DNA from: Streptomyces ochraceiscleroticus
GTDB taxonomy: Bacteria > Actinomycetota > Actinomycetes > Streptomycetales > Streptomycetaceae
Assembly: GCF_000720485.1 (NCBI RefSeq)
Contig: NZ_JOAX01000023.1
Coordinates: 121,540 to 185,539 of the forward strand
DNA length: 64,000 nucleotides
Direction of reading: 5' to 3'
Part shown: positions 57,340 through 64,000 of the stretch, piece by piece
Layout: each line of letters starts with the position of its first letter
Numbering within the stretch: position 1 is the stretch's first letter
Made by a program: the position numbers and the translations under genes
Notes under the pieces: generated by a model
What the model was told of the DNA's origin: nothing
The model's input: the letters and a program-made list of their open reading frames with translations, nothing else
Database searches by the model: none

Positions 57340-57768
57340 TCAGATCAGGGTCGCGTTGAGCGCGATGTTCTTGACGGCCGCCAGGGCCTGGCTGACCGGG
57401 CAGTTCTTCTTGGCGTCCTCGGCGGCAGCCTGGAAGTCCGCCTCCGAAAGGCCGGGGACGCGGGCCTTGACGGTCAGCACGATGCCGGTGATGCCCTCGC
57501 CCGGCTGGAACGTGACGTCGGCCTGGGTGTCGACCGTCTCCACGGTGTAGCCCTGACCTGCCAGGCCGTGCGAGAACGCCATGGAGTAGCAGGAGGAGTG
57601 GGCCGCCGCGATCAGCTCTTCGGGGCTGGTCTTCCCGCCGGGCTCCTCGGTGCGGGCCGGCCAGCTCACGTCGTACGTACCGATCTTGGAGGAGTCCAGG
57701 GCCACCTGGCCCTTGCCCTCCATCAGGTTGCCTTCCCAGTGGGTTTTGGCCGTGCGCGTCGTTGCCAT
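57340..57768 (-). CDS. OsmC/Ohr family peroxide-resistance protein
   Basis: A 142-residue thiol peroxidase-like protein. The redox pair is C60 (AAHSSCYSMA) and C123 (KKNCPVSQAL). The start MATTRTAKTHWEGNLMEGKG is typical of the OsmC subgroup. These proteins reduce organic hydroperoxides. ATG 57768 has GGGAG upstream at 8 nt; a longer frame to 58062 reads low-complexity sequence and overlaps the divergent lipoprotein gene start, so it is not used. Confidence 0.92.
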   Translation of the reverse strand: MATTRTAKTHWEGNLMEGKGQVALDSSKIGTYDVSWPARTEEPGGKTSPEELIAAAHSSCYSMAFSHGLAGQGYTVETVDTQADVTFQPGEGITGIVLTVKARVPGLSEADFQAAAEDAKKNCPVSQALAAVKNIALNATLI

Positions 57769-57908
57769 GTGGGTCGCTCCCGTATGTGGCGGAACCTGGT
57801 TCTTCGGGGCCCAGGCTAGTGACGATCGGGGCGGGCGGGGGAGCGCCGCGCGGAGTTGGCCGGAGCGGGCCTGTCGGGCCGTAGGGCGGCGATGGCACGC
57901 TGCGGGGC

Positions 57909-58844
57909 ATGACGGGACGCGTGCGGGGCCGTTGGTTACGGGCGTTGGCAGCGGCGGGTGCCGTGGGTGCGGTGGCCGCCGGAACAGCGGCGTGCGAGCC
58001 ATCGGGCTACTCCAATACCTCGGCGATAGCGGTGACCACGGATGAGCAGGGGACCCGGGCACTGGAGTGGGAGAAGGTCGACGTGCGGTGGCTGAGCTGC
58101 ACGGCGACCGCGCCGAACGGCGGCCAGCCGGCGCCGACGGGGGCGGCCGGTGCCACCCCGGTCGCGGCGGGTGACCGCGCCCGGGTCGACTGCCAGGGCC
58201 AGACCGCCAGCGGTGAGCGGATTACCATCCGGGGACCGGTGACCCGCGAGGTCCGCGGCCGGTGCGTGGAGGGCAGCGGGCTGACCGCGGTGGTCGGGGA
58301 ACGGGTGGTCTTCCGTACGAACACCATCGGCAACTGCAACGCCCCGGCGTCTAGCGCCACACCGAACTCCGATAGCCCGGGCAACTCTGATGACCCCGGT
58401 AACTCTGAGAATCCCGGTAACTCCGATGATTCTGGTAACCCCGGAAACTCTGACGACTCCGGTAACCCCGATAACGCCGACAACCCTGGAAACTCTGGTA
58501 ACTCCGATAACCCGGAGTCTGGCCCCGGCCGCGACGACCAGGGCGGGGGCGGGAGCGACGAGGGTGGGAACGACAACGAGAACGGCGGGGGCGACGGCCA
58601 GAACGACGACGGGCAGAACGGCGACGGCCAGAACGGCGACGGCAAATGGCAGGACGACGGCAAGTGGCAGGACGACGGGAAACACGACGAGGGGAACCAC
58701 GACGACTGCCCGGACGGCGACCACAACGGTGACCACGGCGACGACGGTCACGGTGACGACGGCAAGTGGCAGGACGACGGCCAGTGGCACGACGGCAAGG
58801 ACGCCCACGACGACGCCCACGACGACCGCGCGGCACGCCAGTAA
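57909..58844 (+). CDS. Repetitive acidic lipoprotein
   Basis: A 311-residue probable lipoprotein. The signal peptide has basic residues, an Ala/Gly/Val core and Cys29 in GTAAC-E (a non-classical lipobox, since the -3 residue is Thr). A short secreted domain follows (about 30-142) with cysteines in WLSCTA, VDCQG, RGRCVEG and GNCNAP. The last ~165 residues are a tandem Asn/Asp/Gly/Ser/Pro repeat (PGNSDD units, then GQNDDG and DGKWQDD units, then HDD). The acidic tail could bind cations or the wall. It differs in base composition from its neighbours in the first repeat block (more A/T). Confidence 0.8.
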   Translation: MTGRVRGRWLRALAAAGAVGAVAAGTAACEPSGYSNTSAIAVTTDEQGTRALEWEKVDVRWLSCTATAPNGGQPAPTGAAGATPVAAGDRARVDCQGQTASGERITIRGPVTREVRGRCVEGSGLTAVVGERVVFRTNTIGNCNAPASSATPNSDSPGNSDDPGNSENPGNSDDSGNPGNSDDSGNPDNADNPGNSGNSDNPESGPGRDDQGGGGSDEGGNDNENGGGDGQNDDGQNGDGQNGDGKWQDDGKWQDDGKHDEGNHDDCPDGDHNGDHGDDGHGDDGKWQDDGQWHDGKDAHDDAHDDRAARQ

Positions 58845-58911
58845 CCGCCGCAGCGCCCCGATCGGTACGATCAGGTTCGTACGAGCCGACGACCCGTGAG
58901 GAGCGCACCCG

Positions 58912-59271
58912 GTGGCGGGAGAACCGCAGGCCGACTGCCTGTTCTGCAAGATCGTGGCGGGCGAGGTGCCCGCGACGATCGTCCGAGAGACCGACACGAC
59001 CGTCGCCTTCCGCGACATCAACCCCCAGGCGCCCACCCACGTCCTGGTGATCCCCAAGGTCCACCACCCGGACGCCGCGTCCCTGGCCACCGCCGAGCCG
59101 CAGATCGCCGCCGACGTGCTGTGCGAGGCGCGCAAGGTCGCGGAGGAGGACAAGGTCGACGGCACCGGCTTCCGCATCGTCTTCAACACCGGCACCGGCG
59201 CGGGCCAGACCGTCTTCCACGCCCACGCCCACGTACTCGGCGGCCGCGGCCTCAACTGGCCCCCCGGATAA
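58912..59271 (+). CDS. HIT family nucleotide-binding protein
   Basis: A 119-residue histidine-triad protein. The start DCLFCKIVAGEVPA and the motif HAHAHVLGG (residues 103-111, HxHxH) are typical of the Hint/HIT phosphoramidase branch, which hydrolyses nucleoside phosphoramidates. GTG start at 58912 with GAGGAG 8 nt upstream. RNase Z follows 33 nt later. Confidence 0.93.
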   Translation: MAGEPQADCLFCKIVAGEVPATIVRETDTTVAFRDINPQAPTHVLVIPKVHHPDAASLATAEPQIAADVLCEARKVAEEDKVDGTGFRIVFNTGTGAGQTVFHAHAHVLGGRGLNWPPG

Positions 59272-59304
59272 GGCGCCGGAAGGTCACGGGAACGGATCAG
59301 CACC

Positions 59305-60228
59305 TTGTCCGTACGCGAACTGGTCGTCCTCGGTACCGCCAGCCAGGTGCCCACCCGGCACCGCAATCACAACGGTTATCTGCTGCGCTGGGACGGTGAG
59401 GGGCTGCTCTTTGATCCCGGTGAGGGGACGCAGCGGCAGATGCTGCGTGCCGGGGTGGCCGCGCATGACATCAACCGGCTGTGCGTCACGCACTTCCACG
59501 GCGACCACAGCCTCGGCCTGGCCGGGGTGATCCAGCGGATCAACCTCGACCGGGTGCCGCATGCCGTCACCGCCCACTACCCCGCGAGCGGGGCGCACTT
59601 CTTCGAGCGGCTGCGCTATTCGACGGCGTACCGGGAGACCGTGAAGCTGCGGCAGGAGCCGGTGTCCGGCGACGGCGGCACGATCGCCGACACGCCCGGC
59701 TGGACGCTCACCGCCCGCCGTCTCTCGCACCCCGTCGAGTCCTACGGCTACCGCCTCCAGGAGCCGGACGGGCGGCGGATGCTGCCCGAGCGGCTGGCCG
59801 AACACGGCATTTCCGGCCCCGAGGTGGGCCGGCTGAGCCGGGAGGGCGCCCTCGTCCGCGAGGACGGCCGGACGGTCACCCTGGAGGAGGTCAGCGAGGT
59901 ACGCCCTGGCCAGTCGTTCGCGTTCGTGATGGACACCCGGCTGTGCGCCGGCGCGCACGAGCTCGCGGCGGGTTGCGACATGCTCGTCATCGAGTCCACG
60001 TTCCTGGACGGCGACCGTCAGTTGGCTGCCGAGCACGGCCACCTGACGGCGGGCCAGGCGGCCATGGTCGCGCGCAATGCCGGCGTCCGGCACCTGGTTC
60101 TCACGCACTTCTCGCAGCGGTACACCGACCCGTCCGAGTTCGAGCGGGAGGCCCGGGAGACGGGTTACGACGGCGAACTGACGGTGGCCCGGGACCTGTT
60201 GCGGGTACCGCTGCCGAAGCGGCGCTGA
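59305..60228 (+). CDS. rnz: Ribonuclease Z
   Basis: Processes the 3' ends of tRNA precursors lacking CCA. This fits the window, whose tRNA-Ala genes do not encode CCA. The 307 residues have the metal motif THFHGDH (62-68), the downstream DTR and [11 protein letters not shown] motif near 270, and the exosite-type insertion. TTG start at 59305 with only a weak purine stretch upstream; homology starts with [15 protein letters not shown]. Confidence 0.93.
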   Translation: MSVRELVVLGTASQVPTRHRNHNGYLLRWDGEGLLFDPGEGTQRQMLRAGVAAHDINRLCVTHFHGDHSLGLAGVIQRINLDRVPHAVTAHYPASGAHFFERLRYSTAYRETVKLRQEPVSGDGGTIADTPGWTLTARRLSHPVESYGYRLQEPDGRRMLPERLAEHGISGPEVGRLSREGALVREDGRTVTLEEVSEVRPGQSFAFVMDTRLCAGAHELAAGCDMLVIESTFLDGDRQLAAEHGHLTAGQAAMVARNAGVRHLVLTHFSQRYTDPSEFEREARETGYDGELTVARDLLRVPLPKRR

Positions 60229-60263
60229 GCGCTTCCGGGGTGCGCGGAGTGCGGGGGTGCCCG

Positions 60264-61040
60264 TTACGGCAGGTAGTACATCGGGTTCGGCAGCTTGAAG
60301 GTGCGGTCCGCGTAGCCGCCCCGCAGGTCGGAGTGCTGGTCACCGAAGTTGGCGACGATGTCGTACCCCTGGGACTCGATGTGCTTGCGGGTGCCGGACT
60401 TGTACTCGATGGTCGAGCAGCCGGTGCCGCAGGACAGGTAGGACGGCGGGTTTTCCTTGTTCTTGAGGTAGACGTGCCCGCGGTCGAGCGGGACGTCGTA
60501 GCCGACGTTCTTCAGGTTGCGGACGCTCCAGTCGCGCTGGGCCTCCTTGCGGCCGGTCACGAAGAAGACCTCGTAGCCCTTGGCGCGGGCGTGGTTCACC
60601 AGCGCGTCCATGCCGAAGACCGGCTCCATGTCGTGGCTCTTCAGGTACGCGTCCTGGGCCTTGTCGCTGAAGGCGAAGCCCACCTGCAGCTCGAAGTTGT
60701 AGGTCAGCAGGGTGGTGTCGTCCATGTCGAGGACGATGGCGGGCTTGCCCGAGCCGTGGTGGTTCCGTGCGGCGCCGTCCAGGTACTGCTGCGCCTTCGC
60801 CTCGATGCCGTGGACCTGGCGGGCGTAGTTGCTCTTCGGCGAGGCGTAGTGCTCCCCGTCGGCGGTGACAGTGTCGCCGTAGTACGCCTTGATCTTGTCC
60901 TGGACCTGGGTGAGGTTCGGTATCTCCTTGTCCGAGCGCGGGACGGAGTGGTCGGCGGTGGCCTGGCCGACACCGAAGGCGGTGGTGGCGGCGACGGCAG
61001 CCGCGGCGGCTACGGCGCCCAGGCGCGCGCGGAAGCGCAT
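60264..61040 (-). CDS. Secreted HAD acid phosphatase
   Basis: A 258-residue secreted phosphatase. Signal peptide 1-29 (MRFRAR, Ala-rich core, ends near ATAD). The HAD motif I is VLDMDDTT with D105 and D107, motif II is FVTGR, and the C-terminal part contains NFGDQHSDL (motif IV-type acid residues). It belongs to the class B/C acid phosphatase (HAD subfamily IIIB) type. ATG 61040 has CAGGAG 6 nt upstream. It is divergent from the glucarate operon. Confidence 0.9.
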   Translation of the reverse strand: MRFRARLGAVAAAAAVAATTAFGVGQATADHSVPRSDKEIPNLTQVQDKIKAYYGDTVTADGEHYASPKSNYARQVHGIEAKAQQYLDGAARNHHGSGKPAIVLDMDDTTLLTYNFELQVGFAFSDKAQDAYLKSHDMEPVFGMDALVNHARAKGYEVFFVTGRKEAQRDWSVRNLKNVGYDVPLDRGHVYLKNKENPPSYLSCGTGCSTIEYKSGTRKHIESQGYDIVANFGDQHSDLRGGYADRTFKLPNPMYYLP

Positions 61041-61161
61041 GTGGTTCTCCTGTGGAGTTGGGGGCGGAAAAGGGGACTCCGGTAGATCTAGCAGGCGTTG
61101 CTTCTGCGTATCTACGCGCGGAGATTAAATCGTTGGCAAAGCATTGCCGGGCGGTCGCGGG

Positions 61162-61252
61162 GCGTACGGGGCGACTGCGCGCGCCCGTACGGAATGGCTG
61201 TGGGTGCCCGTACGGAGTGACTGTCGGTACCCGTACGGGCTGTCTGAGCTCT
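61162..61252. repeat. Four 22-23 bp repeats upstream of the glucarate operon
   Basis: Units start at 61162, 61184, 61207 and 61230, each beginning (C/G)C(C/G)GTACGG and mostly followed by GACTG-like words. The array abuts the -35 hexamer at 61252. Confidence 0.65.
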
Positions 61253-61280
61253 TGACGGCCGATATGCCTGTCTCTAGCCT
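61252..61280 (+). promoter_or_regulatory. Promoter of the glucarate operon
   Basis: TTGACG (61252-61257), 17-nt spacer, TAGCCT (61275-61280). One of the best vegetative-type promoters in the window, 43 nt upstream of the first start codon. Confidence 0.75.
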
Positions 61281-61323
61281 CCATTCTCATCCGTGGACGC
61301 CATCTACATATGGAGACAGGCCC

Positions 61324-62250
61324 ATGACGGTCATCGAACGGCTGCGCGCGGGCATGGCTCGCGGCGTGCTGTCCTTCCCCCTCACCTCCTTCGGCGGCGA
61401 CGGCGCGCTGGACCTGCCCGCGTACCGCGACTACCTCGCGAGCCGGATCGCCGCCGGGCCCGGCGCGCTCTTCCCGGCCTGCGGCACGGGCGAGTTCTTC
61501 TCGCTGGACGAGGACGAGTACGGCCGGGTGATCCGGGCCGCCGTCGAGGCGGCGGACGGGCGGCTGCCGGTCGTCGCCGGAGTGGGCTACGGCTGGGCGC
61601 AGGCCGCGCGGTTCGCCAGGGTCGCCGAGGACGCCGGGGCCGACGCGGCCCTGCTGATGCCGCACTATCTCGTCAGGGCCCCGCAGGACGGCCTGGTCGC
61701 CCAGGTGTGCGAGGTCGCGGCCCGCACGAGCCTGCCGCTGATCGCCTACCAGCGCGACCACGTCACCTTCACCGCCGACAGCGTCCGCCGGATCGCGGAG
61801 ATCCCCGGTGTCATCGGCCTCAAGGACGGCCACAGCGACCTGGACCGGCTGCAGCGCGCCAAACTCGCCGCGCCCGACGGCTTCCTGTTCTTCAACGGCG
61901 CCGCCACCGCCGAACTGCAGGCCCGCGCCTACGCGAGCCTGGGCATCACCGCGTACTCCTCCGCCGTGCACGCCTTCGCGCCCGAGATCGCCGGCGCCTT
62001 CTTCACGGCGCTCGCCGAACACGACGACACCACCGTCGAAAAGCTGCTGACCGGCTTCTACATCCCCTTCGTCGAGCTGCGCGACCGGGTGCCCGGATAC
62101 GCGGTGTCGCTGGTCAAGGCGGCGGCCCGGCTGCGCGGGCTGCCCGTCGGCCCCGTACGCGCCCCGCTCACCGACCCGTCCCCCGCCGACCTCACCGACC
62201 TCACGGCGCTCCTGGAGCGCGGCCTCGACCTGGTAGGAGCCGCTCGATGA
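61324..62250 (+). CDS. 5-dehydro-4-deoxyglucarate dehydratase
   Basis: Dehydrates and decarboxylates 5-keto-4-deoxyglucarate to 2-oxoglutarate semialdehyde. A 308-residue member of the dihydrodipicolinate-synthase/aldolase class with Schiff-base K167 in GVIGLKDG, the Tyr142 segment (AYQRD) and PACGTGEF near 51. GGAG lies 8 nt before ATG 61324. Its stop overlaps the next start as ATGA. The product would then be oxidised to 2-oxoglutarate by a dehydrogenase not seen here. Confidence 0.93.
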   Translation: MTVIERLRAGMARGVLSFPLTSFGGDGALDLPAYRDYLASRIAAGPGALFPACGTGEFFSLDEDEYGRVIRAAVEAADGRLPVVAGVGYGWAQAARFARVAEDAGADAALLMPHYLVRAPQDGLVAQVCEVAARTSLPLIAYQRDHVTFTADSVRRIAEIPGVIGLKDGHSDLDRLQRAKLAAPDGFLFFNGAATAELQARAYASLGITAYSSAVHAFAPEIAGAFFTALAEHDDTTVEKLLTGFYIPFVELRDRVPGYAVSLVKAAARLRGLPVGPVRAPLTDPSPADLTDLTALLERGLDLVGAAR

Positions 62251-63548
62251 CCCGCGCGGAACTGACGATCGCCGAAGTCCGGCTCACCCCGATCCTGGTC
62301 GCCGACCCGCCGCTGCTCAACACCCAGGGCGTGCACCAGCCCTACACCCCGCGGCTGATCATCGAGGTGGTGACCGAGGGCGGTGCGACCGGCCTCGGCG
62401 AGACCTACGGCGACACCAAGTACCTCGACATCGCCGGGCCACTGGCCGAGATGATGCGCGGTCGCTCGGTCACGGATCTGAACGCGCTCCCCGGACTCGC
62501 CGCCGAGGTGTGCGGCGACTCGCCGGCCGCCACCGCGGCGGGCGCGGTCGACGTCGGCGGGCTGCGCGGCGTCCAGACCGCCGACAAGCTGCGCCTCTCC
62601 GTCCTCTCCGGCTTCGAGGTCGCCTGCCTGGACGCCTGGGGCCGCGCCACCGGACTCCCCGTGCACGCCCTGCTCGGCGGCAAGGTCCGCGACCGCGTCG
62701 ACTACAGCGCGTACCTCTTCTACCGCTGGGCCGAGCACCCGGGCGGCCGCGGCGAGCCCGACGACTGGGCGGCGGCCACCGACCCGGCGGGCGTGGTCGC
62801 GCAGGCCCGCCGCCTCGCCGACACCTACGGTTTCCGCTCGTTCAAGCTCAAGGGCGGGGTCTATGAGCCGGCCGAGGAGATCGCCGCGGTCCGCGCGCTG
62901 GCCGAGGAGTTCCCCGGACAGCCGCTCCGGCTGGACCCCAACGGCGCCTGGTCGGTGGAGACCTCCCTGAAGGTCGCCGACGAGCTCGAGGACGTACTGG
63001 AGTACCTCGAGGACCCGGCGAGCGGCACGGACCGGATGGCCCAGGTGGCGGCCCGTACGGAGATTCCGCTCGCCACCAACATGTGCGTGACGACCTTCGA
63101 CGAGATCGCCGAGGCGTTCACCCGCGGCGCCGTCCAGGTCGTCCTCTCCGACCACCACTACTGGGGCGGCCTGCGCAACACCCGCGAACTGGCCGCGATC
63201 TGCCGCACGTTCGGCGTCGGGGTCTCCATGCACTCCAACACCCACCTCGGCATCAGCCTCGCCGCGATGACACACGTCGCGGCCACCGTGCCCAATCTCC
63301 ACCACGCCTGCGACAGCCACTACCCCTGGCAGACCGAGGACGTCCTCACCGAGCGGCTCGCCTTCGACGGCGGCGCCGTCGCGGTCACCGACACCCCGGG
63401 ACTGGGCGTCGAGCTGGACCGCGACCGCCTCGCCGCGCTGCACCGGCGCTGGCTGGACGACGACGGCAGCCAGCGCGACCGGGACGACGCGGCGGCGATG
63501 CGCGTCGCGCACCCGGAGTGGACGGCGCCGGCCGTGCCGCGCTGGTAA
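62247..63548 (+). CDS. Glucarate dehydratase, enolase superfamily
   Basis: Converts D-glucarate to 5-keto-4-deoxyglucarate. A 433-residue enolase-superfamily protein with the KLKGG lysine (base), metal-binding acids in RLDPNGAW and the EDPA strand, the later SDHHYWGG and the HSNTHLGIS histidine segment typical of glucarate dehydratases. AGGAG lies 7 nt before the ATG, and translation is coupled to the preceding gene (ATGA overlap). With the preceding gene it forms a two-step catabolic pair, but no transporter or regulator gene is in the window. Confidence 0.92.
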   Translation: MTRAELTIAEVRLTPILVADPPLLNTQGVHQPYTPRLIIEVVTEGGATGLGETYGDTKYLDIAGPLAEMMRGRSVTDLNALPGLAAEVCGDSPAATAAGAVDVGGLRGVQTADKLRLSVLSGFEVACLDAWGRATGLPVHALLGGKVRDRVDYSAYLFYRWAEHPGGRGEPDDWAAATDPAGVVAQARRLADTYGFRSFKLKGGVYEPAEEIAAVRALAEEFPGQPLRLDPNGAWSVETSLKVADELEDVLEYLEDPASGTDRMAQVAARTEIPLATNMCVTTFDEIAEAFTRGAVQVVLSDHHYWGGLRNTRELAAICRTFGVGVSMHSNTHLGISLAAMTHVAATVPNLHHACDSHYPWQTEDVLTERLAFDGGAVAVTDTPGLGVELDRDRLAALHRRWLDDDGSQRDRDDAAAMRVAHPEWTAPAVPRW

Positions 63549-63662
63549 CTCCCCGGCCGCTCTCACCGGTCGGCGCCGGGGTGTCGCCCTCTGGGCGGGA
63601 ATGCGGGGAACGCGTACGGTATGGGTCCGTCCCGTGCGTGATCATCGAGAGGGGCCGCCCCC

Positions 63663-64000
63663 ATGGCACAGCAAGTACGCGGAGTCATCGCACCCGGCAA
63701 GGACCAGCCGGTGCGCGTCGAGACGATCGTCGTGCCGGACCCGGGCCCCGGCGAGGCCGTGGTCCAGGTCCAGGCGTGCGGTGTGTGTCATACGGACCTG
63801 CACTACAAGCAGGGCGGGATCAACGATGAGTTCCCGTTCCTGCTGGGGCATGAGGCCGCTGGTGTCGTGGAGTCGGTGGGCGAGGGCGTGACGGATGTGG
63901 TGCCCGGCGACTTCGTCATTCTGAATTGGCGTGCGGTGTGCGGGCAGTGCCGGGCGTGTCTGCGGGGGCGTCCGCAGTACTGCTTCGATACGCACAACGC
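63663..64000 (+). CDS. S-(hydroxymethyl)mycothiol dehydrogenase, N-terminal part
   Basis: A zinc-dependent alcohol dehydrogenase, cut by the window edge; 112 codons are visible. The catalytic-zinc Cys42 in [14 protein letters not shown] and His63 in GHEAAG, and the structural-zinc cysteines C93, C96, C99 and C107, are present. The start [19 protein letters not shown] and the segment [15 protein letters not shown] match the MscR family, which oxidises the formaldehyde-mycothiol adduct. ATG 63663 is preceded by a GAGAGGGG site 8 nt upstream. Confidence 0.93.
   Translation, partial: MAQQVRGVIAPGKDQPVRVETIVVPDPGPGEAVVQVQACGVCHTDLHYKQGGINDEFPFLLGHEAAGVVESVGEGVTDVVPGDFVILNWRAVCGQCRACLRGRPQYCFDTHN

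Larger units (their letters stand above)
61041..61323. other. Divergent intergenic region with repeats and the kdgD promoter
   Basis: About 280 bases. The left part is locally AT-rich around 61085-61145 (TAGATCTAGC, GAGATTAAATC) and probably serves the phosphatase gene. The right part holds four CCCGTACGG-type units (61162-61252) and a clear promoter (61252-61280). No gene. Confidence 0.5.

Noticed and set aside
57769..58062. N-terminal extension of the OsmC/Ohr frame
   Set aside because: No homology, low complexity, and it overlaps the start of the divergent lipoprotein gene; the ATG at 57768 has a ribosome site.
61293..62246. Upstream extension of the glucarate dehydratase frame
   Set aside because: It overlaps the whole preceding dehydratase gene in another frame; the true start is the coupled ATG at 62247 with an AGGAG site.

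Overview
The window is very GC-rich actinobacterial DNA and almost certainly a Streptomyces chromosome core. The evidence is the third-position G/C bias, GTG/ATG/TTG starts, many apparently leaderless genes (TANNNT hexamer 6-8 nt before the start codon), a mycothiol-dependent dehydrogenase, and a proB-proA-nadD-rsfS-leuS-comEA-comEC-holA-rpsT-lepA-hemW-hrcA-dnaJ gene order that, as far as I recall, is conserved across Streptomyces. I see no CRISPR array, prophage or complete insertion sequence. One MITE-like element is present.

Layout. 1-546: the start of a membrane protein gene leaving the window on the minus strand. 1.0-5.2 kb: proline biosynthesis (proB, a small conserved gene, proA). 5.4-14.3 kb: envelope and housekeeping genes (two related single-span membrane proteins, an M48 protease, two tiny membrane proteins, nadD, a divergent LCP protein, rsfS, a histidine phosphatase that appears to start at CTG, tRNA-Ala, and two small zinc-ribbon proteins). 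14.6-20.9 kb: an accessory-looking stretch with a phenoxazinone-synthase-like multicopper oxidase, a GT87 mannosyltransferase, a second identical tRNA-Ala, and an electron-transfer pair (haem-binding membrane protein plus a NuoF-like flavoprotein fused to a 3Fe-4S ferredoxin). 21.2-23.1 kb: an S53 protease whose signal-peptide start is out of frame. 23.2-26.3 kb: leuS behind a leucine leader peptide and a terminator. 26.4-32.3 kb: a coiled-coil membrane protein, a DegV protein and comEA-comEC. 32.2-36.5 kb: a membrane-tethered phosphate-binding-like protein, an Rrf2 regulator overlapping an arylamine N-acetyltransferase, a small hypothetical protein and holA.

36.7-42.9 kb: a secreted-domain membrane protein, rpsT, lepA and a long-chain acyl-CoA synthetase. 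42.9-49.9 kb: a signalling cluster with a REC-only regulator, a 1,379-residue poly-HAMP hybrid kinase, and a divergent ATPase/GAF/PP2C phosphatase. 49.9-57.3 kb: hemW, the MITE, a DUF3097 protein, an MBL hydrolase, CIRCE-hrcA-dnaJ, a nitronate-monooxygenase-like gene and rsmE. 57.3-64.0 kb: an OsmC/Ohr protein, a repetitive acidic lipoprotein, a HIT protein, RNase Z, a secreted acid phosphatase, a two-gene glucarate catabolic operon, and the start of S-(hydroxymethyl)mycothiol dehydrogenase.

How the genes work together. proB/proA make proline from glutamate. rsfS, rpsT, lepA, leuS, rsmE and RNase Z serve translation and RNA maturation. comEA/comEC form a DNA-uptake-type pair. hrcA and the CIRCE element control a dnaJ chaperone gene. 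The glucarate dehydratase and keto-deoxyglucarate dehydratase catalyse consecutive steps. The most unusual items are the MITE placed exactly at the CTAG shared by two convergent stop codons, the leuS leader, the NuoF-ferredoxin fusion, the DnaA-box pair before comEA, the 552-bp higher-order repeat in the kinase, and the frameshifted protease.
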